14,498 bases of DNA from Planctomycetia bacterium. Its GTDB lineage: Bacteria > Planctomycetota > Planctomycetia > Gemmatales > Gemmataceae. Positions 1 through 8,241 of this stretch are shown in pieces. The translations under genes were made by a program, and so were the position numbers. Below the pieces are notes generated by a model. It did not search any database. It was not told the DNA's origin and was given only the letters and a program-made list of their open reading frames with translations. The DNA lies in assembly GCA_022616395.1 (NCBI GenBank), contig JAKEEV010000419.1, positions 1 through 14,498 on the forward strand. The letters are read 5' to 3'. Each line of letters begins with the position of its first letter. Positions within the stretch are counted from its first letter, which is position 1.

Positions 1-112
1 CAAAAAAACCTTCACGGCGTTGCCCAACGGGGCGGGCCTACTTAAACAGTGCCGCTCGGCAAGCGGCACCTACTTTGCCCGCTTCGGCAAGGCGGCACCT
101 ACTCAGAAGGCC
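1..112. repeat. Downstream gap with two copies of a GCGGCACCTACT-ended palindromic repeat
   Basis: This gap lies 3' of the tricorn-like gene. Positions 49-69 form a hairpin with 8-bp arms GTGCCGCT and AGCGGCAC and a 5-base loop. The hairpin's right arm runs into GCGGCACCTACT (63-74), and that 12-mer recurs at 92-103 after a second, weaker GC-rich fold. Related sequence (CCGCTCGGCAAGCGG, then CGCGGCACCTAC) recurs at 5414-5428 and around 5598-5608, so this is a dispersed repeat and not part of the neighbouring gene. It could help end transcription of the protease gene, but there is no convincing T-tract on that strand. Confidence 0.6.
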
Positions 113-3100
113 TCACTCCTCGGCGAGCGGAATCAGAGCCGCCGGCGGAATGCTTGGCGTGGGTGTTGGTGGAGCGGAAGGAGTTCGCGGCATCGGTGCA
201 ATGGGAACTGGTTTCGGCGAGATGGGCGTTTCAACTCCCGGCGTGCCCGCAATCGTTCCCTTCGTCTTCTTCCACTCAACGACATCCAGCGCGACCACGT
301 CCACGGCCTTGAGTAACTGGCCGTCAATTCCCTTCACCCAATCCTCTGGCGTGATTTCCACCACCACATCAGGAATCACGCCCTGCTTCTCCATGTTCAC
401 GCCCTTGTTGGTGTAAACACCAATCCGCGGAATGCGGAAGGACGAGCCATCAATCAGTCGCGTGGAACCGGTGCCGATGACAAACCCTCCCGTTGCCTGA
501 CCGACCACCTTGCCAAAACCCATCGCGCGGAACGCATGAGGGAAAATCTCCGCGTCCGAATACGAGCGGTTGTTGGTCATCACGACCATCGGCTTGGTCC
601 ACTTGCGGTCATAACTTCTCAGCACCAATCCTTCTCCTCCGTCGCGCTGACGGAAGAACGTGTGAGCCTTCCCGCCGAGGTAATTCAGCACCTGATCGTG
701 AGTGAATCCGCCTCCGTTGAAGCGCACATCGATCACAATCGCTTCCTTGTCGAAGTGGTCCGAGTAAAGAGTACGCACGAACGCTTCCAGCCCCGCATCG
801 TCCATGCTCGGAATGTGGATGTAGCCGATCTTTCCTCCGCTGGCCTTCGCGACCGCGTCCGCGTTCTGCTTCACCCAACGCTGATACATGAGCGTCGAGA
901 TTCGCCCGCGGTCGGTCGCGATGATCTCGACCCGGCGCTTGGTCTTCGGGTCTTTCGGATCGCTTGCGATCTCCAGAAGCACGCCCTCGCCGGCCTTGTT
1001 GTTCAGGAGCTTCGACACGTTCACCTTGTCGGTCAACTCCACGCGATCAATCGCCAGCACCACATCGCCCGGCTTGATATTCAGTCCGCGCTTGTCGGCC
1101 GGTCCGCGACTGAGTACCTCGGCAATCTTCAGACCCGGTCCACGATAAGTGTCGTCAAAGATTAGCCCCAGATCGGCCGTGAATTCGTCGGGCGTCGGCA
1201 TCTTCCCGCTAATGCCCAGGTGCGAAGCGTTCAGTTCGCCAAGCATGAGCAACACCAGCGCGTAGAGGTCTTCACGTGTCGCTGTGTGAGCAACCAGTGG
1301 GAGAAACTTGGAGCGAACCGCCTGCCAGTCAGAGCCGTGGTGCTTCGGATCGTAGAAGTGATCCGAAAGCGCCCGCCAGCACTGTGCGAACATCTGCGCG
1401 AACTCCTCATCGCGCTTGATCGTCATCTTCGCCGAGAACGCGACCTTCCCCGGCTCGGCCGGTCCGCTTCCGCTTGGAGCGAAGGAAAAGCCGGTGCGGA
1501 CGTAACGAAGTTCGCCCGCTCCGTTGAGGAAGTACACGATTCCAGGAGTCTTCTTCGCCCAGCGAATCCATTGCGGAGACTGGTTGCCCGCGGTCATTCG
1601 CGTGAGCGTTGAGCCGGTACTGCTGACCACCCACAAGTCATCGCCGTTGGAGAACGAGCGGAACGCGACCTGGAACCCGTCCGGCGAGATCGCTCCGTAC
1701 TCAGCGCTCATGGCGGTCGGTCGGTTCGTGCGCAGGTGAACGTCTTCCCAGTCGATGTGGTTGGCAGCGGGCTTCGCGGTGCTACTCGCGACTGGCTTCT
1801 GAAGCGAAATCACATGCATCGAGTACGTTCCTCGACGCAAGCCCACATAGGCGAGCTTCCCGTTGGTCTTGCTCCACGAAAGATCGCTGTTGAAGGTCGC
1901 GTACCGCGTGACGTTCACAGGCGCGGCAGAGCCATCAACGGGAACGATGTAGATTTCCGCCGAGAACGAGCCGTCCATCCGGCAGAACGCAATGTGCTTG
2001 CCGTCCGGCGACCAGTCGTAATCCAGAACTTTCTGCGCATCGACCAATACCTTCTGATCGCTCCCGTCCGGCTTCATCAACCACAATTTCCCTCCGCGAG
2101 TAAATGCGATTCGGTCTCCCTTGGGGCTGAAGGAAGCGCCGATTTCTTCCCCGCCGTTGTCCGTGAGCTTCTTCGTTTTGAACTTGTGAGCGCGGGTCAG
2201 TTCCGGGTGTTCGGGGTCATCCGGTTCCAGCATGTAGAGATCAACAACCCCGCTGCGGTCAGACGCGAAGAGAATCTTCTTCCCGTCAGGCGACCACGAC
2301 GGGTTGGAGTCGGCGAACGCATGGTCAGTGAGTCGCGTGGACTTTCCGCCAGAGGGAACTCGCGTCAGGAACAGTTGACCGTGAATTACCAGAACCGCGT
2401 GTGACTCATCAGGCGACAGAGCGTATTCGGTCGCGCTGCGGGTGTAAGTAATCGATTGCTCGGTGTTCGACTTGTCGTCCGCGTTCACCTCGATGGCGAG
2501 TTTTCGCGGGGGAATGTCGCTCCTGGTGCTCACCACCCACAAATCCGCTCCGCACTCGTAGACGATCCACTCGCCGTTAGCGCTCAATCGCGCTCGGCGC
2601 ACCGTGTCGTCATCGTGCGTCGTCAGGCGCTTGGCCGTCCCGTTAGGTGTGCCGTCGGTGCCAATCGGTTGACACACGATATTTCCGCAGCCATCCTTGC
2701 TGCCGCTTTCGGTGACGTAGAAGAGCTTCCGACCGTCCGGATTCCACATCGGGTAGCCATCCTGGCCGTTGAAGGTCGTCACGCGCTTTGGATTCGACCC
2801 ATCGACATTGCTAATCCAGATGTCGTCGTTACTCGATCCTCGATACCCGCGCCGATACCACGCGCCCGGCCCGCGCACGAACGCGACCAGGTTCCCCGTC
2901 GGGGAAAAGTAGGCTTCCTTTCCTTCAAAGAGAGCGAGCTTGCGTTCCGCTCCACCATCGAATGGCACAACGAAGCACTCCGCATTCGATGGGAAAGCGG
3001 TCGAGCGCGGAGACGAGAACACAATGCCCTTCCCGTCGGGAGTCCAGCCGCTTGCCATGTCCGGCGCGCTGTCGAAGGTAAGTCGCTTCGGCCTTCCGCC

Positions 3101-3406
3101 AACGACTGGCGAGACGAACACGTCGTACTGACCGTGGCGGTTGGAACTGAACGCGATCCACTTCCCATCGGGGCTGAACGTCGGGTTGATGTCGTGTGCC
3201 TCGTGCATTGTCACCGGACGGGCGACTCCGCCAATGGCCTCCACGGTCCAGATGTCGCCGAGGTAGCTGAAGGCAATCGTCTTGCCATCGGGCGAGATGT
3301 CCGGCGTGCGCGCGAAGCGAATTGGCTCCTGACCCGCGGCGACCGAAGGCAAAAAGAAAAAGATGAGTGGGAAAAGGAGAAGAACCGGAAGGCGGGTGAG
3401 TTTCAT
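113..3406 (-). CDS. Exported tricorn-type protease (WD40-like propellers, PDZ, S41 peptidase core)
   Basis: A 1097-residue serine protease of the tricorn family, which in archaea degrades oligopeptides downstream of larger proteases. Residues 1-25 form a Sec signal peptide (charged start, long Leu/Phe core, SVAAG), so this copy should be periplasmic or extracellular. PD40-type propeller strands recur at about 37, 77, 121, 221, 371, 426, 465 and 573 (pattern SPDGKxIAF). A helical C1 region (about 664-735), a PDZ domain (about 742-830) and the S41 C2 core (about 850-1020) follow. By similarity to tricorn, the active-site residues are S728-H729 (NASHLG), nucleophile S950 with D951 (SYSDAE) and E1006 (MEKQGVIPD). 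The last 45 or so residues are a Pro-rich tail absent from typical tricorn. The ATG at 3406 was chosen over one 31 codons upstream because the signal peptide starts there and AGGAAA motifs precede it. The family is clear; the substrate is unknown. Confidence 0.93.
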   Translation of the reverse strand: MKLTRLPVLLLFPLIFFFLPSVAAGQEPIRFARTPDISPDGKTIAFSYLGDIWTVEAIGGVARPVTMHEAHDINPTFSPDGKWIAFSSNRHGQYDVFVSPVVGGRPKRLTFDSAPDMASGWTPDGKGIVFSSPRSTAFPSNAECFVVPFDGGAERKLALFEGKEAYFSPTGNLVAFVRGPGAWYRRGYRGSSNDDIWISNVDGSNPKRVTTFNGQDGYPMWNPDGRKLFYVTESGSKDGCGNIVCQPIGTDGTPNGTAKRLTTHDDDTVRRARLSANGEWIVYECGADLWVVSTRSDIPPRKLAIEVNADDKSNTEQSITYTRSATEYALSPDESHAVLVIHGQLFLTRVPSGGKSTRLTDHAFADSNPSWSPDGKKILFASDRSGVVDLYMLEPDDPEHPELTRAHKFKTKKLTDNGGEEIGASFSPKGDRIAFTRGGKLWLMKPDGSDQKVLVDAQKVLDYDWSPDGKHIAFCRMDGSFSAEIYIVPVDGSAAPVNVTRYATFNSDLSWSKTNGKLAYVGLRRGTYSMHVISLQKPVASSTAKPAANHIDWEDVHLRTNRPTAMSAEYGAISPDGFQVAFRSFSNGDDLWVVSSTGSTLTRMTAGNQSPQWIRWAKKTPGIVYFLNGAGELRYVRTGFSFAPSGSGPAEPGKVAFSAKMTIKRDEEFAQMFAQCWRALSDHFYDPKHHGSDWQAVRSKFLPLVAHTATREDLYALVLLMLGELNASHLGISGKMPTPDEFTADLGLIFDDTYRGPGLKIAEVLSRGPADKRGLNIKPGDVVLAIDRVELTDKVNVSKLLNNKAGEGVLLEIASDPKDPKTKRRVEIIATDRGRISTLMYQRWVKQNADAVAKASGGKIGYIHIPSMDDAGLEAFVRTLYSDHFDKEAIVIDVRFNGGGFTHDQVLNYLGGKAHTFFRQRDGGEGLVLRSYDRKWTKPMVVMTNNRSYSDAEIFPHAFRAMGFGKVVGQATGGFVIGTGSTRLIDGSSFRIPRIGVYTNKGVNMEKQGVIPDVVVEITPEDWVKGIDGQLLKAVDVVALDVVEWKKTKGTIAGTPGVETPISPKPVPIAPMPRTPSAPPTPTPSIPPAALIPLAEE

Positions 3407-3838
3407 GTTTCCTGTTTCCTTGTGCTTTGTGCCTTCCGAGCAGAGCGAAGTGCGCATGGGTGGTCCAAGCCTTACCAGGATCGAAGGTGGGGTGAACACT
3501 GAGTGGTACAGTTTCAGTTTAACTCGCGTTCACGGAGGGTTCCAAAGGAATGACGGTCGAGATTGCCCAGATTGACGTGTTTGGGAAGCGATTTGTGGCT
3601 TGTAACTGTCTTCTGCGGCCGCGTTTGGCGTTTGAAAGGTTGAGTTTGCCTCGGCCGCCCGACTGGTCGCGGAAGTCTCGCCCTCGGAGCCGCGGGGCTG
3701 ATTTCCGACCGAAACGGAAACCCAACACATTAAAGCGTTTCTGAAAGTAGCATGAGACTTGGAGAATGCACCGTGACATGCTGGCGGCAGCGTTGTTAAT
3801 ATCACATTGGGAAGTTCTGCCCATTTTGGGGTTTCGTC
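3407..3838. other. Divergent intergenic region between the tricorn-like and EF-hand genes
   Basis: This 432-base gap separates two divergent genes, so it should carry promoters for both. On the plus side I see one reasonable candidate near 3773-3802 (listed separately). On the minus side I find no convincing -35/-10 pair. Open frames crossing the gap on either strand show no recognisable protein and run into the Gly-rich gene out of frame, so I call no gene here. Confidence 0.5.
3773..3802 (+). promoter_or_regulatory. Candidate sigma70-like promoter for the EF-hand gene
   Basis: GTGACA (3773-3778, five of six matches to TTGACA) is followed by an 18-base spacer and TAATAT (3797-3802, four of six matches to TATAAT). 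It lies about 37 bases before the ATG at 3839. The match is moderate and planctomycete promoter rules are poorly known, so this is a candidate only. Confidence 0.35.
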
Positions 3839-5230
3839 ATGTGGAAGAAATGGTTCGCCTTCAGCAGTATGTTGGTGCTCGTCGTGCTGCTTGACCCAAC
3901 CAAGACGCCAGCCCAACCGGGCCGCGACAAGGGCAAGTGGGGTGGCGGTGGCGCATTTCCCGGTGGCGGAGGCGGAACGCTCCCTGGCTCCGGTGGCGGA
4001 GGCGCGTTCCCCGGCGGCGGAGGCAGACCGGGGGGTGGAGGGGGAGCATTCCCCGGCGGAGGAGGAGGGGCGTTTCCTGGCGGAGGAGGAGGCCGGCCTA
4101 GCGGCGGCGGGTTTGGTGGTGGGGTGAACCCCGAACGGCTCTGGCCGATGTTGGTGCGCGGCGCTGGGGCAGGCAACGACACCATCGACCTCAGCAAGGT
4201 TCAACAGTCAACACGCGACTGGTTGGGTCGCTCGGGCATTACACTCCCCGCAAGCGGAACGATGACAAAGGCCATGTTCCTCGAAACCGCTCGCCCCAGC
4301 ACTGGCGGTGGGGCGCCTGGTGGAGCCACCGGGCAACCGGTCGCGGTCACCTTCGGCAGCGGGATGAACCCAACAACCACGCCGCCGGGCATGAGCGGCT
4401 GGGGACAACCGGGCACGGGTGGCTGGGGTCAGCCTGGCATGAGTGGCTGGGGAGGCGGAGGGGGCGGCAACGGTCAAAATCCCTCTGAATCCGCGATGCG
4501 CCGAATTCGCGAACAGGATCGCGATGGTGACAATCGCGTCTCCACCCAGGAAGCGGATCGTGGGTTACGCGAGCGGTGGCGCGAGATCGACCGCACGGGC
4601 GATGGATATGTCGATCTCGAAGAATACACGGCTTACTACGTCACGCGAGCGAACAATGGGCGGAACAACAACAATAATGGCGGTGGCTGGGGCGGTGGGG
4701 GATGGGGCGACTCGAATGGTGGCTGGGGCGGTGGAGGATGGAACAACGGCAACTTTGAACGAATCCCGACCGAAGAGGTGCGACCAGTCGCCATGCGCTA
4801 CGGCAAACTGCCCGCCGGGCTGCCCGGCTGGTTTGACGAACTCGACACCGATAAGGATGGTCAAGTCGGGCTGTGGGAGTGGCGAAGCGCGAAGAAAGAG
4901 ACCACGGAGTTCAACGAGATGGATTTGAACAGCGATGGTCTCGTCACCGCCGACGAATACTTGCGGTTCGCTCGCCAAAAGAACATCGACACGAAGATCG
5001 CGGCTTACGAGAGCGGCGAACGCGGGCCGGGTAACTGGAACTTGAGCGGCACGGACAAGGGAACGTTCCCCGGTCCCGGTGGCGAGAAGAAAGGCGCGTG
5101 GCCCGGCTTTGGGCGTCCTGGCTCCGGTGGCCCAACCCCTGGCAACCCCTGGGAGAAGGGCAAGAGCGACGGCAAGGGCGAAGAGAAGAAAGGCGAGAAG
5201 GGCAGAAACCCCTGGGGCAAGAAGAACTGA
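3839..5230 (+). CDS. Secreted Gly-rich protein with four EF-hand calcium-binding loops
   Basis: A 463-residue protein that probably binds calcium outside the cytoplasm. Residues 1-25 resemble a Sec signal peptide (MWKKW start, Leu/Val core, TPAQP). A low-complexity block of repeated GGGGAFPGG and GGRPGG units covers about 34-95, and a second Gly/Trp/Gln block covers about 184-212. EF-hand loops then appear in two pairs. Pair 1 is D227-E238 (DRDGDNRVSTQE) and D251-E262 (DRTGDGYVDLEE). Pair 2 is D336-E347 (DTDKDGQVGLWE) and D362-E373 (DLNSDGLVTADE). Between the pairs is an Asn/Gly/Trp-rich linker (about 272-304). The tail (about 395-463) is rich in Gly, Pro and Lys and ends in KGRNPWGKKN. All four loops keep acidic residues at positions 1 and 12. 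EF-hand proteins of this kind are abundant in planctomycetes; the specific role is unknown. The ATG at 3839 has no strong Shine-Dalgarno sequence. Confidence 0.9.
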   Translation: MWKKWFAFSSMLVLVVLLDPTKTPAQPGRDKGKWGGGGAFPGGGGGTLPGSGGGGAFPGGGGRPGGGGGAFPGGGGGAFPGGGGGRPSGGGFGGGVNPERLWPMLVRGAGAGNDTIDLSKVQQSTRDWLGRSGITLPASGTMTKAMFLETARPSTGGGAPGGATGQPVAVTFGSGMNPTTTPPGMSGWGQPGTGGWGQPGMSGWGGGGGGNGQNPSESAMRRIREQDRDGDNRVSTQEADRGLRERWREIDRTGDGYVDLEEYTAYYVTRANNGRNNNNNGGGWGGGGWGDSNGGWGGGGWNNGNFERIPTEEVRPVAMRYGKLPAGLPGWFDELDTDKDGQVGLWEWRSAKKETTEFNEMDLNSDGLVTADEYLRFARQKNIDTKIAAYESGERGPGNWNLSGTDKGTFPGPGGEKKGAWPGFGRPGSGGPTPGNPWEKGKSDGKGEEKKGEKGRNPWGKKN

Positions 5231-5253
5231 CGCCCGTTGGGGAATGAAAAAGC

Positions 5254-5289
5254 AGGGAAGCCAGTCCTGCGGGACTGGCTTCCCTTTTT
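5254..5289. terminator. Strong bidirectional intrinsic terminator
   Basis: A perfect 14-bp stem (5254-5267 with 5272-5285) closes a TGCG loop. It is followed on the plus strand by a T run ending at 5289 and preceded by an A run (about 5246-5251) that serves the minus strand. It sits 23 bases after the EF-hand gene stop and between convergent genes, as expected of a shared terminator. The stem sequence (GGGAAGCCAGTCC) may also belong to a dispersed repeat family. Confidence 0.8.
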
Positions 5290-5352
5290 CCGTTTCCCAT
5301 TGACGTTCCCAACTCTCCGCAGTCGGTCGCGGCTGGCTCGGAGGTCGTCGAG

Positions 5353-5406
5353 CAGAGTTGCGACCGAGGGAGCGAATGCCGTAGCGCTCACTGGGTCGCA
5401 ACTCTG
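5353..5406. repeat. Inverted repeat, 13-bp arms with a 28-base centre
   Basis: The arms CAGAGTTGCGACC (5353-5365) and its exact reverse complement (5394-5406) flank a centre rich in purines and GCG. It is not tied to a gene and lies in a gap filled with other palindromes. I interpret it as an intergenic repeat element. Confidence 0.6.
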
Positions 5407-5413
5407 ATGAGTA

Positions 5414-5465
5414 CCGCTCGGCAAGCGGCACCGACTCTGAAGTAGTCCCGCCTTGCCGAGGCGGG
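5414..5465. repeat. Two adjacent short hairpins related to the window-start repeat
   Basis: CCGCTCGGCAAGCGG (5414-5428) matches the hairpin at 52-66, apart from one base change just upstream. A second hairpin follows with arms CCCGCCT (5447-5453) and AGGCGGG (5459-5465). Both fit the intergenic repeat cluster between the convergent genes that end at 5230 and 5625. Confidence 0.55.
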
Positions 5466-5467
5466 CA

Positions 5468-5575
5468 TTCATAGTAGTCATCACGCTCCGCGTGATGTGT
5501 CTTTCTCCGCCCCGAAGGGCATCACGCGGAGCGTGATGACTACTATGAAAGCAAATCACGAAGCGTGATGACTAC
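5468..5575. repeat. Perfect 30-bp inverted repeat plus a third partial copy (REP/BIME-like)
   Basis: Arms 5468-5497 and 5520-5549 are exact reverse complements separated by 22 bases. Each arm contains its own small palindrome (ATCACGC/GCGTGAT), so either a long cruciform or two hairpins can form. A third related half-copy (ATCACGAAGCGTGATGACTAC, with the middle changed) lies at 5555-5575 in the same orientation as the right arm. The arrangement resembles REP/BIME elements. No transposase is visible in the window. Confidence 0.75.
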
Positions 5576-5624
5576 GATCAAGCAGTGTCGCTCAGCTCGC
5601 GGCACCTACCAACCAAATCTCGCA

Positions 5625-7160
5625 TCAGTTCAGCCCGGCGGCTCGCTGGCGCCAACGGAGCAAGTTGGCGGCTGGGATCTTCGCATCGAGCGCTTCCCAC
5701 GCATCCACGGCTTGTTTCAGCCCATCAGCAGGCTTTACGACACCAGTGCCGATCTTGCGCACCGCCTCCGCGGCCACGGGAGTGAGAGCGATGCGATCCG
5801 GTCCACGCAGCCCGAAGGTTGGGTTCTTCACCGTCTGACCGACGAACTGCCTCATGAGGGCCTGGAGAATCCTCGACCGCTCCTCGTCGAACCCGTAGCC
5901 AAGCCAGAGGAGCAACTGTTCGCGGTCGAGGTGAGCGGCACGAAATGGCCCCGCGCCGAGTCCCGGTGAGCTGACCAGTTCCGAGCTTCGGGCCGGTCCG
6001 CCCAGTTCGGTCAAGAGGTTGAAGGCCGCGTCGGGATGCTGAGAGCGCGTTCGGACAACTCCAAGCCGCCCGCCCGCGAAATACGGAATGTAGTTCGGGG
6101 TGCTCGCGGTGATCTTCACGCCTCCATCGTAGACACTCCAGGTGCCGGGCAGCGCGGCCAGGCCATACGTCTTGGCCGACACAACGCCATTCTCGCGCGG
6201 CAGGCGTGCAAGTTGATCGAGCGAGACCACGGCCAAAACCGCGCGGTCTTCGACCAGTGCGGCTATCGGATCGTCGGGAGTGCCCGGCGGGGGGAGGCAC
6301 TTGTTCTGATGTAAACCCGCAAGCCATTTCGCCGCCTCCTCGAAGCCGGGGGAGTTCAAGCGCGGCTTGCCGGTCTTCACCGAATGGTGGAACGCCAGAA
6401 CATCCACATCTCCTCCGCGTTTAGTCAGTTCCAGATCGTTGAGCGCCCGGCGGTCGAAGCACGCCGCGACTCGGCAGAAGAGGTCGAAGAGGCGGTCGGG
6501 ATCGGCTGGCAGCGGAGGAAGGCTGGGTTTCTTGTCGCGGACGGCGAAGAAGCTCGCGACAACGGCAAAGTCTTCCCAGGTGGTAGGAACTGAGAGCGCC
6601 CGGCCGGTTAGATTCCGGAAGTCGGCGGCATTGGTCTTTTCAGTCACTCGATCTGCCCGATAGACGATCACAAACCCATCGCCCGCCAGAGGCACAGCCT
6701 GAGCCTGCCCGCCCCACTCGACGAGTTGCTCGCGGTAAGGAGCCAGCAAACCAGACCACTGGAACGGGTGGTCGTTCGCTCGGATATCGTTTCTCCCGGT
6801 CGGCAGAGGGGCAAGCAAACCCGGATCCGCCCATTCTCCCAAACCGCCCACGGGGATCACGCCAATGTCGCTGTCGTCGGAGGCGGTCATCGCTTCACGT
6901 TTACAGTGAACCGTGGCTCCGGTGCGAGCGGCCCAAACACGCACCATCGGCTCGATGGCATCAGCGAAAGCCGCGTCCGGGCAGCGAAGTGTGAGTGAGA
7001 CATTGGCCAGCGGGAGAGGGGGACGGGTATCCAGCGCTCCTGGGTCACCACAACCGGCCAGGGAACCGAGTCCGACCCCAACCGCGAGGAACATCGCGAT
7101 TATGATGAGTGTGGAAAAACTCAACAGTCGGGACGGAATTGGGAGAACTGCTTGTTGCAT
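5625..7160 (-). CDS. Extracellular solute-binding-type lipoprotein (family 1)
   Basis: A 511-residue lipoprotein resembling the substrate-binding proteins of ABC importers for sugars and related solutes. The signal peptide is long and hydrophobic (about residues 10-36) and ends in a lipobox LAGC with C37 as the lipidation site. Features typical of the fold are an early strand-helix segment (about 54-80), PLAGDGFVIVYRADRV (157-172, where binding proteins have a ligand-contacting 'Y-N-x-D' stretch), PTTWEDF (192-198) and a late AAFNLLTELGG helix. The start at 7160 was preferred over one 21 codons upstream because the signal peptide begins there. No permease or ATPase gene is adjacent, so the partner is elsewhere or the protein has another role. 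The family call rests on overall pattern, and the ligand cannot be inferred. Confidence 0.78.
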   Translation of the reverse strand: MQQAVLPIPSRLLSFSTLIIIAMFLAVGVGLGSLAGCGDPGALDTRPPLPLANVSLTLRCPDAAFADAIEPMVRVWAARTGATVHCKREAMTASDDSDIGVIPVGGLGEWADPGLLAPLPTGRNDIRANDHPFQWSGLLAPYREQLVEWGGQAQAVPLAGDGFVIVYRADRVTEKTNAADFRNLTGRALSVPTTWEDFAVVASFFAVRDKKPSLPPLPADPDRLFDLFCRVAACFDRRALNDLELTKRGGDVDVLAFHHSVKTGKPRLNSPGFEEAAKWLAGLHQNKCLPPPGTPDDPIAALVEDRAVLAVVSLDQLARLPRENGVVSAKTYGLAALPGTWSVYDGGVKITASTPNYIPYFAGGRLGVVRTRSQHPDAAFNLLTELGGPARSSELVSSPGLGAGPFRAAHLDREQLLLWLGYGFDEERSRILQALMRQFVGQTVKNPTFGLRGPDRIALTPVAAEAVRKIGTGVVKPADGLKQAVDAWEALDAKIPAANLLRWRQRAAGLN

Positions 7161-7472
7161 CGCTTGGGACCAGTACCATACAATATCCAAACACGTTCGC
7201 CAGGGTTCATCGCGAAAACCCAACTCGCGGCGGACGTATTAATGAGCGTACCCCAACTGCACTAAGCGGCAAGCACTCGGCGCTGGGAGTTTCGGCGGGA
7301 AATCAGGTCGTATCTGGTCGTGGTGCCGAAGTCACGAAATCAGAAGACCAGAAGCGCGGATTCCCGTGGAAACAGCAAGCGAAGCTCCTTGGGGCACAAG
7401 CACTGTTCCTTCTACGCTCCTCCAGGCGTCTGGGATCGACCAGACGTTAACACGGCGAAGGCGGACACACAC
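7161..7472. other. Divergent intergenic region between the binding-protein and FHA genes
   Basis: This gap of 312 bases lies between divergent genes. A possible plus-strand promoter is TTGCAT (7155-7160), an 18-base spacer and TACAAT (7179-7184), which would give the FHA gene a leader of roughly 280 bases. No convincing minus-strand promoter, hairpin or small gene is visible. The open frame running through the gap into the FHA gene shows no domain upstream of the ATG at 7473. Confidence 0.4.
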
Positions 7473-8237
7473 ATGAAGGTGAGCTTGGTCGTCGCGGCCG
7501 GCGTTCATGAGGGCCGCGTAATCCCAATCACCGGGCCGCAATTCCTAATCGGCCGGGATCAACAGTGTCATCTCCGACCGGCCAGCCAGGCCATCAGCAA
7601 GCAACACTGCGCGGTCCTGGTGCGCGACGGTCAGGTGTACATCCAGGACTTCGGCAGCACCAACGGCACTCTGGTGAACGACGAACTCATCCAGAACAAA
7701 GAAGTCGCTGTGGTCGATGGCGCATCGCTGCGCATCGGCCCGCTCGATTTCCGCGTGCGAATCGAAAAGGTCGAGGCCAAGCAAGACGGAACTCCTCTCC
7801 CGGCTCACTCACCCGAAACCGCAGCCGCGCTGGCCGCCGTCAAGGCCGCCACTGCCGCAGCGGCCGCGGCCAAGGCTCCGGTTCGAGACACCACGCCAGC
7901 TCCAATGCTCCCCGGCGATCAACCCGCCAAAGGAACTGTTCCCACCAAGTTGGATGGCGCGCAGGAAACTCCCGCGCTCAACGCAACTCCTTCCGATCTG
8001 ACGACCGACGAAGACCAGGATCGCATCGCCGCCATGTTGCTGGGCATGGACGAGGCGGGCAACAGCGATGTTCCAGATGGAAGCACGGTGATGGAGATTC
8101 CTTCCCCGCTCGCCGGCAACCAAGGAACGGGCGACAAGGACAAAAAGAACGAGAAGAAGTCGGCCACACAAACCAGCGAAGAGATGTCCAACGCCGCCAG
8201 CGACCTGCTCCGCAAATACATGCGCCGGCCAAAATAG
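7473..8237 (+). CDS. FHA-domain protein with Ala-rich linker
   Basis: A 254-residue, probably cytoplasmic protein. The N-terminal FHA domain (about 1-100) would bind phosphothreonine on partner proteins. It keeps the key residues: GRD with R28, SKQH with S42 and H45, and GSTNGT (61-66). A low-complexity Ala-rich linker follows (about 112-135), then a Pro/Thr-rich stretch and an acidic segment (about 177-208). The short basic end (SDLLRKYMRRPK, 243-254) looks helical and may be a separate interaction motif. The ATG at 7473 is preferred over a frame beginning 51 codons earlier because the FHA fold starts at once and a weak GAAGGCGG lies about 9 bases upstream. Such proteins normally work with Ser/Thr kinases, but none is adjacent. 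The FHA call is firm; the partner is unknown. Confidence 0.9.
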   Translation: MKVSLVVAAGVHEGRVIPITGPQFLIGRDQQCHLRPASQAISKQHCAVLVRDGQVYIQDFGSTNGTLVNDELIQNKEVAVVDGASLRIGPLDFRVRIEKVEAKQDGTPLPAHSPETAAALAAVKAATAAAAAAKAPVRDTTPAPMLPGDQPAKGTVPTKLDGAQETPALNATPSDLTTDEDQDRIAAMLLGMDEAGNSDVPDGSTVMEIPSPLAGNQGTGDKDKKNEKKSATQTSEEMSNAASDLLRKYMRRPK

Positions 8238-8241
8238 CCTG

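Noticed and set aside
2456..3502. Plus-strand 348-residue open frame inside the tricorn-like gene
   Set aside because: It is antisense to conserved propeller sequence, is Arg-rich as expected of a GC-rich shadow frame, and contains no domain.
3530..4204. Minus-strand Pro/Ala-rich open frames opposite the Gly-rich gene
   Set aside because: They are reverse readings of GGN codons, giving Pro/Ala/Arg runs, and have no independent support.
5625..7160. GrrP-type binding protein partner of the radical SAM operon
   Set aside because: It lies more than 3 kb away on the opposite strand with three genes between, and it resembles family 1 sugar-type binding proteins of about twice the length expected for GrrP.
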